Positions 25,326-36,684 of a DNA stretch of 64,000 bases are shown here, one piece after another; position 1 is the stretch's first letter, and every line of letters starts with the position of its first letter. Location of the stretch: assembly GCF_002387245.1 (NCBI RefSeq), contig NZ_DGLD01000015.1, positions 14,325 to 78,324 of the forward strand, in the 5' to 3' direction. A model generated the notes under the pieces. The model saw only the letters and a list, made by a program, of their open reading frames with translations, searched no databases and was not told where the DNA came from. Origin of the DNA: Brevundimonas sp. UBA4553 (lineage in GTDB: Bacteria; Pseudomonadota; Alphaproteobacteria; Caulobacterales; Caulobacteraceae). A program made the translations under genes and the position numbers.

Positions 25326-26694
25326 TCTCCACAATCAGTCCGGGGGCGTTGTCGGAGAGGCTGAGCTCGCCGCCATGGGCGCGGACCACGGCCGCCACCA
25401 TGGCTAACCCCAGGCCAGACCCCGGGGCAGGATCGGTCTGATTGATCCTGTAGAAGCGACGCAAGACCTTTTCTCGCTCCGTCTCCGGCACGCCAATACC
25501 ATTGTCGGCGACTCGCAGGATCGTTTTCCCGTCGATGATGCCGGTCGAGATCTCGATGGTGGCGGGCGCGCCGCCGTGGAAAACGGCGTTCTCGATCAGA
25601 TTCGCGAGCGCCTGCTGAAGGAGGGCGGCGTCACCGTTGATGACAGCCGGCGAGGGCAGGGCGGCGATCAGGACGCCGCCCGTCTCCTCCACAAGCGGTC
25701 GATAGATATCGCTGACGGTGGCCGCCAGCGCGGAGATATTCACCGGGGCCATTTTCAGACCGACGCTGCCATTTTCGATCCGCGCCAAGGTCAGCAAGGC
25801 CTCGAACAGGGCGCTGACCTGATCGGTTTCCGCCAGCGCGCGCTCGATCGCTTCATCGCGCGTGGCGACATCGTCAATCCCGGCGGCGACCTGCTCCAAG
25901 CGGTTGCGCACCCGGTTCAGGGGTGTTCGCAGTTCGTGGGCCACGCCTTCGGAGAGTGATTTCAGCGCCGTCAGCGCCGCCTCCTGCCGATCCAGCATCC
26001 GATTCAGGTTGTCCGCCAACTGGTCGAACTCACGCCCCAGGCCAACGGCGGGCAGACGCATTGAGTCCTGGCCGGCGATAATGCGCGCGACCGCCTGATT
26101 GACGCTTTCGAGGCGCCGCAGAAAAAGCCGCCCCGAAACCCACCCGCCTGCGAGAGCGAGCAAGATCAGCGCCAGCCCGCTCCACAGGGCGAAGCGACGA
26201 ATGCCGCCACGCAGTTCGTCCAGATGCTGGATGTCGCGACCGACAGCCAACAGCCCTCCGTCGGCTGCGCGCGCGCTCAGCGTCATCATGTTGGGGGTCT
26301 GATCGGGCCAGCGCGCGGGCCGGGCCTTGTTCGGCAAGTTGTGTCGGAAGCCGGTGGCGTTGACGGCCAACCGGGTCAGACCGTTGGAGAAAACGCTTCC
26401 GTCAGGCGCTTCAACCAGCAACAGGTAGCGGCGAGCATCGCGATTACGCGTCTCGGCGTTCAACTCCTGCACCAAGGTCGCCGTGCCGTGACGGTCGGCG
26501 TCGGCGCGCATAACCTCCATCTGATGGCTGAGACCGTCGCGCACCTCGGCCTCGGCGAAGCGCATCAGGCCATAGTCCACGCCGGCGACCATGACGGCGG
26601 CGCCCAGGCCGAATAGAAGTGAGAAGGCGGCGGCGTATCTCAGGCCGGACGTCGACCAGACCGACGGTCCTCTAGTCCGGCTGCTTGAGAACAT
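25303..26694 (-). CDS. Two-component sensor histidine kinase
   Basis: A 463-residue membrane kinase. Transmembrane segments at residues about 20-42 and 168-190 enclose a small sensor region; HAMP follows (about 190-242). The HisKA motif is SEGVAHELRTPLNRVRNRLEQV, with His253 as the phosphorylated residue. The ATP-binding domain carries the N-box NLIENAVFHGG, G1 DNGIGVP and the GSGLGLAMVAAVVRAHGG G2 box. Its ATG overlaps the response regulator by 23 bases, so they are translated together. The signal is unknown; placement between siderophore receptors and the synthesis operon suggests, but does not show, a link to iron or to envelope stress. Confidence 0.93.
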   Translation of the reverse strand: MFSSSRTRGPSVWSTSGLRYAAAFSLLFGLGAAVMVAGVDYGLMRFAEAEVRDGLSHQMEVMRADADRHGTATLVQELNAETRNRDARRYLLLVEAPDGSVFSNGLTRLAVNATGFRHNLPNKARPARWPDQTPNMMTLSARAADGGLLAVGRDIQHLDELRGGIRRFALWSGLALILLALAGGWVSGRLFLRRLESVNQAVARIIAGQDSMRLPAVGLGREFDQLADNLNRMLDRQEAALTALKSLSEGVAHELRTPLNRVRNRLEQVAAGIDDVATRDEAIERALAETDQVSALFEALLTLARIENGSVGLKMAPVNISALAATVSDIYRPLVEETGGVLIAALPSPAVINGDAALLQQALANLIENAVFHGGAPATIEISTGIIDGKTILRVADNGIGVPETEREKVLRRFYRINQTDPAPGSGLGLAMVAAVVRAHGGELSLSDNAPGLIVEITLPRTP

Positions 26695-27349
26695 AGCCCA
26701 CCCCGCGAATCGTCTGGATCAGATCGCATCCGAAACCGCGATCTACCTTGGCCCTCAGGCGGCTGATGTGGGCGTCGATCAGGTTGGCGCGGGGATCGAA
26801 GTGAAAGCCCCACAGGCTCTCCAGCAACATGGTGCGGGTTACGGCTTGTCCCGCATTTCGCGCCAGACGTTCCAGCAACTTGAACTCGTGCGGGGTCAGG
26901 TCCAGAACCTGTCCCGCCCGCGTGGCCCTGTGCGCGGCCACATCCACCACCAGATCGCTGACCATGTGCACCTGCGCCCGATCGGCGAGAGGCGGACGGC
27001 GGATGAGCGCCTGGATCCGCGCGCTCAGTTCGCTGAACGCAAAGGGCTTCACCAGATAGTCGTCGGCGCCTGCGTTCAGTCCGTCCACACGATCATCGAC
27101 CGCACCCAGCGCCGTCAGCACGAGGACGGGCGTCTTTAGTCCTGCCGAACGCATTGATTGAATCACATCGAGCCCGGATAGACCCGGCATCATCCGGTCC
27201 ACGACGATCGCGTTGTAATCGCCGTCCAGGGCCATGTGCAGGCCCGTGTCGCCGTCCGGCGCTTCGTCCACGGTCTGGCCTTGCTGACGCAAACCCTCGG
27301 CCACGAAGGCACGGGTCCGAGCGTCGTCGTCAATGATAAGCATTCGCAT
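26672..27349 (-). CDS. OmpR-family response regulator
   Basis: A 225-residue regulator: receiver domain with acidic pocket LIIDDDA, phospho-acceptor Asp51 (VVDRMMPG), TALGAVDD and Lys101 region (DDYLVKPFAFSEL), followed by a winged-helix DNA-binding domain (TPHEFKLLERLARNAGQAVTRTMLLESLWGF, NLIDAHISRLRAKVDRG, IQTIRGVGYVL). It pairs with the overlapping histidine kinase. It is divergent from entC with 143 bases between the starts, so it may also influence the siderophore operon. Confidence 0.93.
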   Translation of the reverse strand: MRMLIIDDDARTRAFVAEGLRQQGQTVDEAPDGDTGLHMALDGDYNAIVVDRMMPGLSGLDVIQSMRSAGLKTPVLVLTALGAVDDRVDGLNAGADDYLVKPFAFSELSARIQALIRRPPLADRAQVHMVSDLVVDVAAHRATRAGQVLDLTPHEFKLLERLARNAGQAVTRTMLLESLWGFHFDPRANLIDAHISRLRAKVDRGFGCDLIQTIRGVGYVLKQPD

Positions 27350-27449
27350 GGAGCGCTCTCTAGCTCGCCTCGGCGCGCTGGTCAGCCTGATGGTGAATTA
27401 ATCTCACCGCAAGGCGCGGCGAAGGTTGGTCGTCTATAGCCTCAGATAT

Positions 27450-27464
27450 TGAGAGTGATACGCA
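27450..27464. promoter_or_regulatory. Weak Fur-box-like site before the ent operon
   Basis: TGAGAGTGATACGCA fits the TGAGAATNATTCTCA-type 15-base iron box only partly (12 of 15 by eye), 28 bases upstream of the entC start codon. It is the best candidate in the 143-base divergent region for iron control, but the match is not strong enough to call it firmly. Confidence 0.35.
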
Positions 27465-27492
27465 ACAGCGTAAGTTGACGGCAAGGTGAGCA

Positions 27493-28730
27493 ATGGAGTC
27501 GATGGCGACGAACTTCTGGAGCGCTCCTGATCTGGCGGTTCAGATCGGAAAGGACGCCGCGACGCCCGATGCGCGCCAGGAGGCGGCCATGGACTGGGCC
27601 TTTGGATTGGCCACGCCCGAGATGAGGCTGTTCACGACGGGGGTGCAGCGTCGTCTGCCGTCAGGACCGGCGGCAAGTCTTGGCGAGCGGGTGAAGCGCT
27701 TCTTCTCTGACTACCCGTCGGCGGACCGCAGCGAGGCTTCTCCGCGCCTTCTGGTCGGCGCCATTCCCTTTGATCGCGACCAGGGCGACTGTCTTTTCCT
27801 GCCTGAGCGCGCGGCCAACCGCGCCTGGAGCGCGCCCACCCAAGCGCCACTGTCTCCGGGCGGCATACGCTTGACGAGCGAGCCTTCGCGCGAGGCTTAT
27901 CAGCAGGCTGTCGCCAAGGCTTTGGCCTCCATCTGCGCGTCTCGCGACGACGCCCGGCCGATCGACAAGGTCGTGCTGTCGCGTAGCCTGCGGCTGGAGG
28001 CTGATCGTCCTTTTGACGCCTTCGCCCTGTGGCGCGATTTGAAGGTCGATCCATCGGCGGCGCGCTTTCTCGTTCCGCTGGGCTTCGGGCAGGGCGGGGA
28101 TATGCGTCGCCTGGTGGGAGCATCTCCGGAACTGCTGATCTCGAAGCGCGGCCCGGCCATCCTGTCGCATCCGCTGGCTGGATCGGCGAGACGTAGCCCG
28201 GACCTGTACCAGGACGAGGCGGCGGCTCAAAGCTTGCTCGCCTCTGACAAGGATCGTCGCGAGCACGCCCTTGTGGTCGAAGCCATCATGGATCTGCTGG
28301 CGCCGTGGTGCAGCGATCTGCGCGCGCCGCCGGGACCGGCGCTGGTCTCGACACGAACCATGTGGCACCTCGGCACCCGCATCGAGGGACGCGTGCGTCG
28401 CCCCGACGAAGTGTCGGCGGCGGAACTGGCGGCCTTGCTGCACCCGACGCCCGCTGTCTGCGGCGCGCCCCGCGACCTGGCGGCCGGAGTTATCCGCGAC
28501 CTGGAAGCCTATGATCGCGGCTTCTATGCCGGGGCGCTGGGATGGACCAATGCGGCGGGCGACGGCGCCTGGTACGTGACGCTGCGCTGCGCCGAGATCT
28601 GCGGCTCAGAGGCGCGCCTCTATGCCGGCGCGGGTATCGTCGACGGTTCGGACCCAGAGGCCGAGGCGGACGAGACATCCGGTAAATTCCAGGCCGTTAT
28701 GCGCGCCTTGGGCGTGGACGAGGCGAGCGT

Positions 28731-28734
<4 letters not shown>
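27493..28734 (+). CDS. entC: Isochorismate synthase
   Basis: A 413-residue enzyme of the chorismate-utilising family. It converts chorismate to isochorismate, the first step to 2,3-dihydroxybenzoate. Marks in order: DKVVLSRSLRLEA (the Lys region), LVGASPELLIS, HPLAGSARRSPD, the HPTPAVCGAPRDLA helix and EAYDRGFYAGALGW, and the metal-site GSDPEAEADETSGKFQ at the end. The start is ATG 27493 behind AAGGTGAG; an ATG at 27502 is possible. It is first in a six-gene operon and overlaps entE by 4 bases. The length is near E. coli EntC (391). Confidence 0.93.
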
Positions 28735-30355
<1,621 letters not shown>

Positions 30356-30359
<4 letters not shown>

Positions 30360-31003
30360 CCGCGCCCAAAGGTCTGCCGACCGTTCCGGCCTACACCCTG
30401 CCGACCGAGGCGGAGATTCCCCCCTCGCGCGCCCAGTGGACGTTGCAGCCTGATCGCGCGGCCCTGCTGGTCCACGACATGCAGCGCTATTTCATGCGCC
30501 CCTATGCGCCGGGCGCCGAGCCGCTGCCGGGGCTGATCGCCAACATCGCCCGGCTGATCGCGGCGGCGCGGACGGCGGGCGTGCCCGTCTTCTACACCGC
30601 CCAGCATGGCGATCAGGACCGCCGGGACCGGGGCCTGCAGGCCGACCTCTGGGGGCCGGGCATGAGCCGCACGCCTGCGCATGAAGATATCCTGCCCGAA
30701 CTGGCCCCGGCGCTGGGCGACTTCCCTCTGGTCAAGCACCGCTACAGCGCCTTCCAGCGCAGCAACCTCGAGACGCTGATGGGCGTGCGGGGGCGGGACC
30801 AGTTGATCGTCTGCGGTGTCTACGCCCACATCGGCTGCCAGCTTACGGCGGCCGAGGCGTTTCAGCGCGACATCGAACCCTTCTTCGTCGCCGACGCCCT
30901 GGGTGACTTCTCCCGCGAAAAACACATGGGCGCGGTGGCCTGGGCCGCCGACACCTGCGCCGTGGCCCTTTCAACAGCGCGCGCTCTGGAACGACTGATA
31001 TGA
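30356..31003 (+). CDS. entB: Isochorismatase (EntB catalytic domain without carrier domain)
   Basis: A 215-residue isochorismatase that makes 2,3-dihydro-2,3-dihydroxybenzoate and pyruvate. Visible residues: Asp41 in LLVHDMQRYFMRPY, Lys in LVKHRYSAFQRSNLE and the CGVYAHIGCQLTA segment, all typical of EntB/DhbB. E. coli EntB (285 residues) has a C-terminal aryl carrier domain; here the protein stops after the catalytic domain and the carrier is encoded separately by the next gene, which overlaps by 4 bases. This split form differs from E. coli and Bacillus. Confidence 0.93.
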
Positions 31004-31263
31004 CCAAGCTGACCCCGCAGGAGCTGACCCTCGAACGGATGCGCGCCGACATCGCCGCCGTGCTGCATGAAACGCCGGACTCCATTCTGGACGATGACAA
31101 CCTGATGGACCTAGGCGTGGATTCATTGCGCGTGCTCAACCTCAGCCTGCAGTGGAGCGAGACCGTGCCGCTGGAGTTCAGCGAGCTGGCCGAACACGTC
31201 ACGCTGGCCGAGTGGTGGACCATCATCCGCCAGAAGCGCGCCGCGCTCGGCGTCGAGTCCTGA
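31000..31263 (+). CDS. Stand-alone aryl carrier protein for the siderophore NRPS
   Basis: An 87-residue carrier protein with the 4'-phosphopantetheine site in DDDNLMDLGVDSLRVLNL (Ser42). It corresponds to the C-terminal carrier domain of EntB, here as an independent polypeptide. It would hold 2,3-dihydroxybenzoyl and pass it to the condensation domain of the NRPS. It overlaps the isochorismatase gene by 4 bases and is 3 bases before the NRPS start. The phosphopantetheinyl transferase needed to activate it is not in the window. Confidence 0.92.
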   Translation: MTKLTPQELTLERMRADIAAVLHETPDSILDDDNLMDLGVDSLRVLNLSLQWSETVPLEFSELAEHVTLAEWWTIIRQKRAALGVES

Positions 31264-31266
31264 GGC

Positions 31267-34200
31267 GTGGACGACGGACGCGCCGTGGTGGGTGTTGAGA
31301 CGGCGACGGAAGCGCCATTGACCGAGGCTCAATCTGGCCTGTGGTTTGCCCAGAGACTGGACCCGACCAATCCGATCTTCAATACGGCCCACTATGTCGA
31401 CGTCCGGGGCGATCTGGATATCGAAGCTTTCCGTGCCGCCGTCGATCAGGTCGCGGTCGAGGCGGAGGCCCTGTCGCTGCGGTTTGTTGAGCGGAACGGG
31501 GCGGTGGTGCAGACGCTGGACGCCGCGCACCGCCCGTTCCTCGAGATCATCGATGTGTCCACTGCCGCCGATCCCGTCGCCGAGGCCATGGCCGCCATGC
31601 GTCGCGATCATGAGACGCCGCTGGACCCGACCCGCGATCCGCTGGCTGCAAACATCCTGTTTCAGATGGGGCCGCAGCATTTCCTGTGGAGCCTGCGCGT
31701 CCACCATCTGGCCACCGATGGTTTCGGCATGGCCCTGCTGACCAACCGAGTGGCCGAGCTATACAACGCCGCGCGCGGCGGCCTGACGCCCGGGCCGGTC
31801 TTCAATCCGATCGCCAAGGTGTGGGGCGAGGACGCCGCCTATCGCGTCTCCGAAAAGCGCACGGCCGACGCCGCCTACTGGCGCGAGGTCATGGGCGACG
31901 CGCCCGAGGTCGCCTCTCTGGCACCCGGCAAGGCGACGACCGCCCACCGATTTCACCGCATCGAACGGGCCCTGCCGCCGCAGGTCACGGCTCGCCTGCG
32001 CGCTCGTGCCGATGCTGGGCGCCTGTCCTGGCCTGACGTCCTGACCGCCATCGGCGCCGCCTATGTCCGTCGTTTCTCAGCCGCGGAAGACGCGGTGATC
32101 GGCGTGCCGTGGATGGGCCGCATGGGCAGCGCCTCGGCGCGAACGCCCGCGATGATCATGAACGTCCCGCCGCTGCGCCTCACACTGGACGAAGACGCGC
32201 CGCTGGATGAACAACTGGTCCTGGCCTCCAAGGCCCTGATCAAGACACGCCGACACGGCCGTTACCGCAGCGAGCAGCTGCGGCGCGACCTGGGCCTGAT
32301 CGGCGGGGCGCGGCGTCTGTATGGGCCGCTCGTCAACGTCCTGCCGTTCGACCTGCCGCCGCGCTTTGTGGGACTGGATACGACGCTGAAGGTGTTGGGC
32401 ACTGGCCCGGTCGATGACATCAGCTTCACCTTCCGAGGCGACGCCAATCCGTCCTTGACGCTGGAAGTCGACGCCAACCCCGACCTCTACACGCTGGAGG
32501 AGGCTGCCGCCCACGCCGAGCGTCTGGCCGTCTTCCTGACGAATGCGCTCGATGCCGAAACCTTGGCCGAAATTCCCATCGCCACGCCTGAAGAGGCCGA
32601 GCGTGAACTGGAAGCCTTCAACGTCACCGCTCATCCGGTGCCTGACACGACGCTGACCGCCTTGCTGGAGGCGGCGATGAAGGCGTCGCCGGACGCCCCG
32701 GCGCTGACCTTTGGCGATCAGAGTCTGACCTACGCCGAACTGGACCGCCGCACGGCGGCCTTGGCCTCGGCGCTGGCGGCGCGCGGCGTGGGGCGCGAGA
32801 GCCTCATCGCCGTGGCCTTGCCGCGTTCGCTGGAGCTGGTGATCGCCCTGGTCGCGACCCTGCGCGCTGGTGGGGCCTATCTGCCGCTGGATCTGGAGCA
32901 TCCGGCCGAGCGCATCGTCGCCATCGTCCGCGCCGCCGGTCCCGCTGCCGTGCTGGCCCATGAAGACATCGGTGGCGCGTTCGGCGAGGCTCTGCTGGAG
33001 CCCGCCAACTGGCCGCTGGACGGGGCTGCGCCAGTTGTGGAGCAGGCGGGCGAGGACGCCGCCTATGTCATCTACACCTCGGGTTCGACCGGCGATCCCA
33101 AGGGGGTGCTGGTCGAGCACCGCGCCATCGTCAATCGCCTGCTGTGGATGCAGGCTGAATACGGCATCGGCGCCCAAACCCGCATCCTGCAGAAGACGCC
33201 CGCCACCTTTGACGTCTCGGTGTGGGAGTTCTTCCTGGCCCTGATCTCGGGCGGCGAACTGGTCGTGGCCCCGCCCGGCGCGCACCGCGATCCGGCGGCC
33301 ATCGCCGGACTGATCCGCCGCCATGCGATTACCGACCTGCACTTCGTCCCCTCCATGCTGTCGGCCTTCCTCGCAGAGCCGACGGCGAATGGGATCGCGG
33401 TCGCCCACGTCTTCTGCAGCGGCGAGGAGCTTCCCGCCGAACTGCGCGACCGTTTCCATCAGACGGTGATGGCCGAACTGCACAACCTCTACGGCCCGAC
33501 CGAAGCGGCGGTGGACGTCAGTTATTGGGCCGCCGGGCCGGGCGATACGTCCCGCCCCATGCCGATCGGGTGGCCGGTGTGGAACACGCGGCTGGTCATT
33601 CTGGACGAGCGGCTGCGTCCCGTGGCGCCCGGCATGGGCGGCCATCTGCATCTGGGCGGCGTGCAACTGGCGCGCGGCTATCTGAACCGACCCGACCTGA
33701 CCGAGGACCGCTTCATTCCCGACCCGCACCATCCGGGCCAGCGCCTGTATCGCACCGGCGACGTGGCGCGCAGACGGGCCGACGGAGCCGTCGTCTATCT
33801 GGGCCGCAGCGACCATCAGGTGAAGATTCGCGGCCTGCGCATCGAACTGGGCGAGATCGAAGCCGCCGTCATCGCCAGCGGCCTGGCGCGCGAGACGGTG
33901 GTGCAGGCCCGTGAGGACCGCCCCGGCGAGCGCCGCCTGGTCGCCTATCTGGTCCCGGCCGATGTCTATGATCCCGCCGCCCTGAAGGCCAGGCTGGCCG
34001 CGCGTCTGCCCGATTACATGGTCCCCGCCGCCATCGTGGTGCTGGACGCCCTGCCGACGACCTCCAATGGCAAGCTGGACCGTAAGGCGCTGCCCGCTCC
34101 TGTGTTCGAGGCCGCTGCGGGCCGGGCGGCCGAGACGCCAACCGAGAACATCATCGCCGAACTGTTCGCCGAGACGCTGGGCCGGGCCGAACCGGCGGGC

Positions 34201-35169
34201 GCCGACGATGACTTCTTCACTCTGGGCGGCGACTCCCTGTTGGCTGTGCATTTGATGATGCTGATCCGCGAGCGGCTGGGGCGCGATCCGGGGCTGGGCG
34301 CCCTGTTCGACCGGCCGCGCGTGGCGGAACTGGCCGGCCTGATCGACGCCGAGGCGCTGGACTTCGACAACGGGCTGGGCGTGCTGATCCGTCTGGCCGA
34401 GGGCGATCCGGCCCTGCCGCCACTGTTCCTGATCCACCCGGCGGGGGGGCTGTCGTGGGGTTATCGCACCCTGGCGCGCGCCCTGTCGCCGCGCCGTACG
34501 GTGTGGGGCGTGCAGTCGCCTGCGCTGGACCCGCAGAACGCCCTGCCGGGCGGGATCGACACGCTGGCGTCGGTCTATGTCGATCACATTCTGGCCTTGG
34601 GCGCGCGTGGCCCTGTCCACATCGCAGGCTGGTCCGTCGGCGGCATCATCGCCCAGGCGGCGGCGGTCGAACTGGAGCGGCGCGGGGTGAAGGTCGGGCT
34701 GATGGCCATGCTGGATTCCTATCCGGCCGAGTGCTGGCGCGCCGAGCCGGAACCGGACCCCGTCGACGCCATGCGCGCCCTTCTGGCCATCGCGGGCTAC
34801 GACCCGACGCACTATCCCGAACTGCGTAGCCGCGCGGCCATCCTCGCCTTCCTGAAGGCGGGCGATAGCGCTCTGGGCGGCCTGCCTGAGGCGGCGCTGG
34901 ACGGCGTGATACGCGTGGTGCTCGACACGAACCGCCTGGTGCGGGAGCATCGTCACAAGGCGTTCGGCGGCCGCACCACCCACGTCCGAGCGGCGCTGGA
35001 TCACAAGGAGCGCGACCTGACCCCCGGCCTTTGGCGGCCCTACGCCGCCGATCTGGACGTGGTCGAGGTTCCCTTCCTGCACCCGCAACTGACCAGCCCG
35101 GGGGCGACGGCCCTGATCGCCCCCGCCCTGGACGCCCGCATGAGCGCCTTCGAGGAGATCGCACGATGA
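31267..35169 (+). CDS. entF: EntF-like nonribosomal peptide synthetase, C-A-T-TE, serine-specific
   Basis: A 1300-residue NRPS, close to E. coli EntF (1293). Domains: condensation (about 15-430; HHLATDG at 146-152), adenylation (about 455-910; VIYTSGSTGDPKG, FDVSVWEFF, HFVPSML, GPTEAAVDVSYW, TGDVARRRADG, and LPTTSNGKLDRKAL), carrier (Ser990 in GGDSLLAVHL) and thioesterase (Ser1123 in GWSVGG, late His region LHPQLTSP). The adenylation pocket motifs match those of EntF, so serine is predicted. With 2,3-dihydroxybenzoate as starter this gives a DHB-serine, enterobactin-type trilactone. Translation starts at GTG 31267; a later start is possible. No MbtH gene is beside it. Confidence 0.93.
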   Translation: MDDGRAVVGVETATEAPLTEAQSGLWFAQRLDPTNPIFNTAHYVDVRGDLDIEAFRAAVDQVAVEAEALSLRFVERNGAVVQTLDAAHRPFLEIIDVSTAADPVAEAMAAMRRDHETPLDPTRDPLAANILFQMGPQHFLWSLRVHHLATDGFGMALLTNRVAELYNAARGGLTPGPVFNPIAKVWGEDAAYRVSEKRTADAAYWREVMGDAPEVASLAPGKATTAHRFHRIERALPPQVTARLRARADAGRLSWPDVLTAIGAAYVRRFSAAEDAVIGVPWMGRMGSASARTPAMIMNVPPLRLTLDEDAPLDEQLVLASKALIKTRRHGRYRSEQLRRDLGLIGGARRLYGPLVNVLPFDLPPRFVGLDTTLKVLGTGPVDDISFTFRGDANPSLTLEVDANPDLYTLEEAAAHAERLAVFLTNALDAETLAEIPIATPEEAERELEAFNVTAHPVPDTTLTALLEAAMKASPDAPALTFGDQSLTYAELDRRTAALASALAARGVGRESLIAVALPRSLELVIALVATLRAGGAYLPLDLEHPAERIVAIVRAAGPAAVLAHEDIGGAFGEALLEPANWPLDGAAPVVEQAGEDAAYVIYTSGSTGDPKGVLVEHRAIVNRLLWMQAEYGIGAQTRILQKTPATFDVSVWEFFLALISGGELVVAPPGAHRDPAAIAGLIRRHAITDLHFVPSMLSAFLAEPTANGIAVAHVFCSGEELPAELRDRFHQTVMAELHNLYGPTEAAVDVSYWAAGPGDTSRPMPIGWPVWNTRLVILDERLRPVAPGMGGHLHLGGVQLARGYLNRPDLTEDRFIPDPHHPGQRLYRTGDVARRRADGAVVYLGRSDHQVKIRGLRIELGEIEAAVIASGLARETVVQAREDRPGERRLVAYLVPADVYDPAALKARLAARLPDYMVPAAIVVLDALPTTSNGKLDRKALPAPVFEAAAGRAAETPTENIIAELFAETLGRAEPAGADDDFFTLGGDSLLAVHLMMLIRERLGRDPGLGALFDRPRVAELAGLIDAEALDFDNGLGVLIRLAEGDPALPPLFLIHPAGGLSWGYRTLARALSPRRTVWGVQSPALDPQNALPGGIDTLASVYVDHILALGARGPVHIAGWSVGGIIAQAAAVELERRGVKVGLMAMLDSYPAECWRAEPEPDPVDAMRALLAIAGYDPTHYPELRSRAAILAFLKAGDSALGGLPEAALDGVIRVVLDTNRLVREHRHKAFGGRTTHVRAALDHKERDLTPGLWRPYAADLDVVEVPFLHPQLTSPGATALIAPALDARMSAFEEIAR

Positions 35170-35936
35170 GAGACAGCGGACTGTCCGGCCGTCTGGCCCT
35201 AGTCACGGGGGCGGGCGGCGGCATCGGCGCCGCCGTGGTGCGCCTGCTGGTCGAGGAGGGCGCGCGCGTGGTCGCCACCGACTTGCCGTCCGCCGACCTG
35301 TCGGGACTGGCGCTTCTGAACGGCGTGCGGGTCGAGCCGCTGGACGTGTCCGACGGCGCGACGGTGGAGGCCCTGTTCGAGCGTATCGAGGCCGAAGACG
35401 GTCCGATCGACTTCGTGGCCAGCGTGGCGGGCGTCCTGTCCAATGTGACGGTGGATCAGACCTCTGACGCCGAATGGCGCCGCGTCTTCGCAGTCAACGC
35501 GGATGGAGTCTTCCATCTGGGCCGCGCGGCGTCGCGCCGGATGGGCGAAAGAGGCAAGGGCGCCTTCGTCACCGTCAGCTCGAACGCGGCAGGCGTGCCG
35601 CGTCATGCGATGGCGGCCTATGCGGCGTCCAAGGCGGCGGCGACCATGTTCACCCGCTGTCTGGGGATTGAGCTGGGACCCAAGGGCGTCCGCTGCAACA
35701 TCGTCGCCCCCGGCTCGACCCTGACGCCGATGCAGACCGGCATGTGGGCTGACGAAGACGGCGCCGCCCGCGTCATCGCCGGCTCGTCGGAGACCTTCAA
35801 GGCGGGCATTCCGCTGCAAAAGCTGGCGACGCCCGATGACATCGCCGAGGCGGTGGTCTTCCTGCTGTCCGACCGCGCCGCCCACATCACCATGACCGAC
35901 CTCTATGTGGACGGGGGCGCGACCCTGAGGGGGTGA
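35166..35936 (+). CDS. entA: 2,3-dihydro-2,3-dihydroxybenzoate dehydrogenase
   Basis: A 256-residue short-chain dehydrogenase giving 2,3-dihydroxybenzoate and NADH. The ATG at 35166 overlaps the NRPS stop (ATGA); the frame is open farther upstream only inside the NRPS. Visible: nucleotide loop TGAGGGIG, the NAG-equivalent SVAGVLS, catalytic AAYAASKAA, and the APGSTLTPMQTGMWADEDG and ASHIT-like AAHITMTDLYVDGGATL tail, which are characteristic of EntA rather than general SDRs. It completes the dihydroxybenzoate branch of the operon. Confidence 0.93.
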   Translation: MRDSGLSGRLALVTGAGGGIGAAVVRLLVEEGARVVATDLPSADLSGLALLNGVRVEPLDVSDGATVEALFERIEAEDGPIDFVASVAGVLSNVTVDQTSDAEWRRVFAVNADGVFHLGRAASRRMGERGKGAFVTVSSNAAGVPRHAMAAYAASKAAATMFTRCLGIELGPKGVRCNIVAPGSTLTPMQTGMWADEDGAARVIAGSSETFKAGIPLQKLATPDDIAEAVVFLLSDRAAHITMTDLYVDGGATLRG

Positions 35937-35961
35937 CGGTTGACGGCGGAGACGCGGAGCA

Positions 35962-36684
35962 TCAGCGGAGCGGACGGTCCGGACGCAGGCGTTCGTAGGC
36001 GATCGGGACGACGGATCGGCCCAGGGCGAAGCTGATCGGCGGCCTATTGAACAGATCGGCGAACGCCGCGTCTCGCACATTGAGCCCGCCCGCGTAGGCG
36101 CCGAAAGCAGGCAGAATGAGGCGTCGGCCGTCCGAGGCGAAGCAGCGCCGACGAACACCCCCAGCCGAACCTTGAAGACGCGCGCAAGGATGCAGGTGTC
36201 CGGCGACTTCGCCGACGACAGGATAGGGCGAAGGGTCGTGCCGCAGGGTCAATCCGGCGATCTGGACCAAGACTGCGGTTTCGCCGCCAAGATCACCTGC
36301 ACCGTCGGGATCGTGGTTGCCGCAGACCCATATCAACTGCGTGCGCGTCGCCAGATCGGCGATGCGCGCGCGTTCCACTTCGCCGATGCGGACGCCGGCA
36401 TCGCCGTCATGGAGGGTGTCGCCGAGCAGGACGACCGAGCGGGGCGCCAGAGCGACGATCTCGCGCTCCAGTCGATCCAGGGTCTCGCGCGTGTCATACG
36501 GCGGCAGCAACTGACCACGGGCTGCATAGGCGGAGCCCTTCTCCAGGTGAAGGTCAGCGACCACCAGCATCTGCTCCTGCGCCAGCCACAAGGCGCCGGA
36601 CGCTCGAAGCATGACTTCGACGTTGGCGAAGCGGATTGTCAGTGCCCCTTCATTGGTCGCAGCGCCGATCGCGAGAGCGGTCAA
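35962..36684 (-). CDS. pdeM: Ligase-associated DNA repair phosphoesterase PdeM
   Basis: A 240-residue metallophosphoesterase with the dinuclear-metal motifs VVADLHLEKG, VVLLGDTLHDGD, WVCGNHDPDG and AGHLHPCA. This matches PdeM, the phosphoesterase of the ligase-associated DNA damage response cassette. The frame begins at TTG 36684, whose TTGA overlaps the helicase stop; translation is probably coupled, so the unusual start is accepted with caution. It is last of the cassette, after exonuclease, ligase and helicase. Confidence 0.9.
   Translation of the reverse strand: MTALAIGAATNEGALTIRFANVEVMLRASGALWLAQEQMLVVADLHLEKGSAYAARGQLLPPYDTRETLDRLEREIVALAPRSVVLLGDTLHDGDAGVRIGEVERARIADLATRTQLIWVCGNHDPDGAGDLGGETAVLVQIAGLTLRHDPSPYPVVGEVAGHLHPCARLQGSAGGVRRRCFASDGRRLILPAFGAYAGGLNVRDAAFADLFNRPPISFALGRSVVPIAYERLRPDRPLR

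Noticed and set aside
27632..28443. Minus-strand frames opposite entC.
   Set aside because: Arg/Pro/Gly-rich shadows of entC without motifs.
32077..35088. A 1003-residue open frame on the minus strand opposite the NRPS.
   Set aside because: It is a shadow caused by the strong codon bias of a GC-rich gene; the NRPS on the plus strand has every expected motif and this frame has none.
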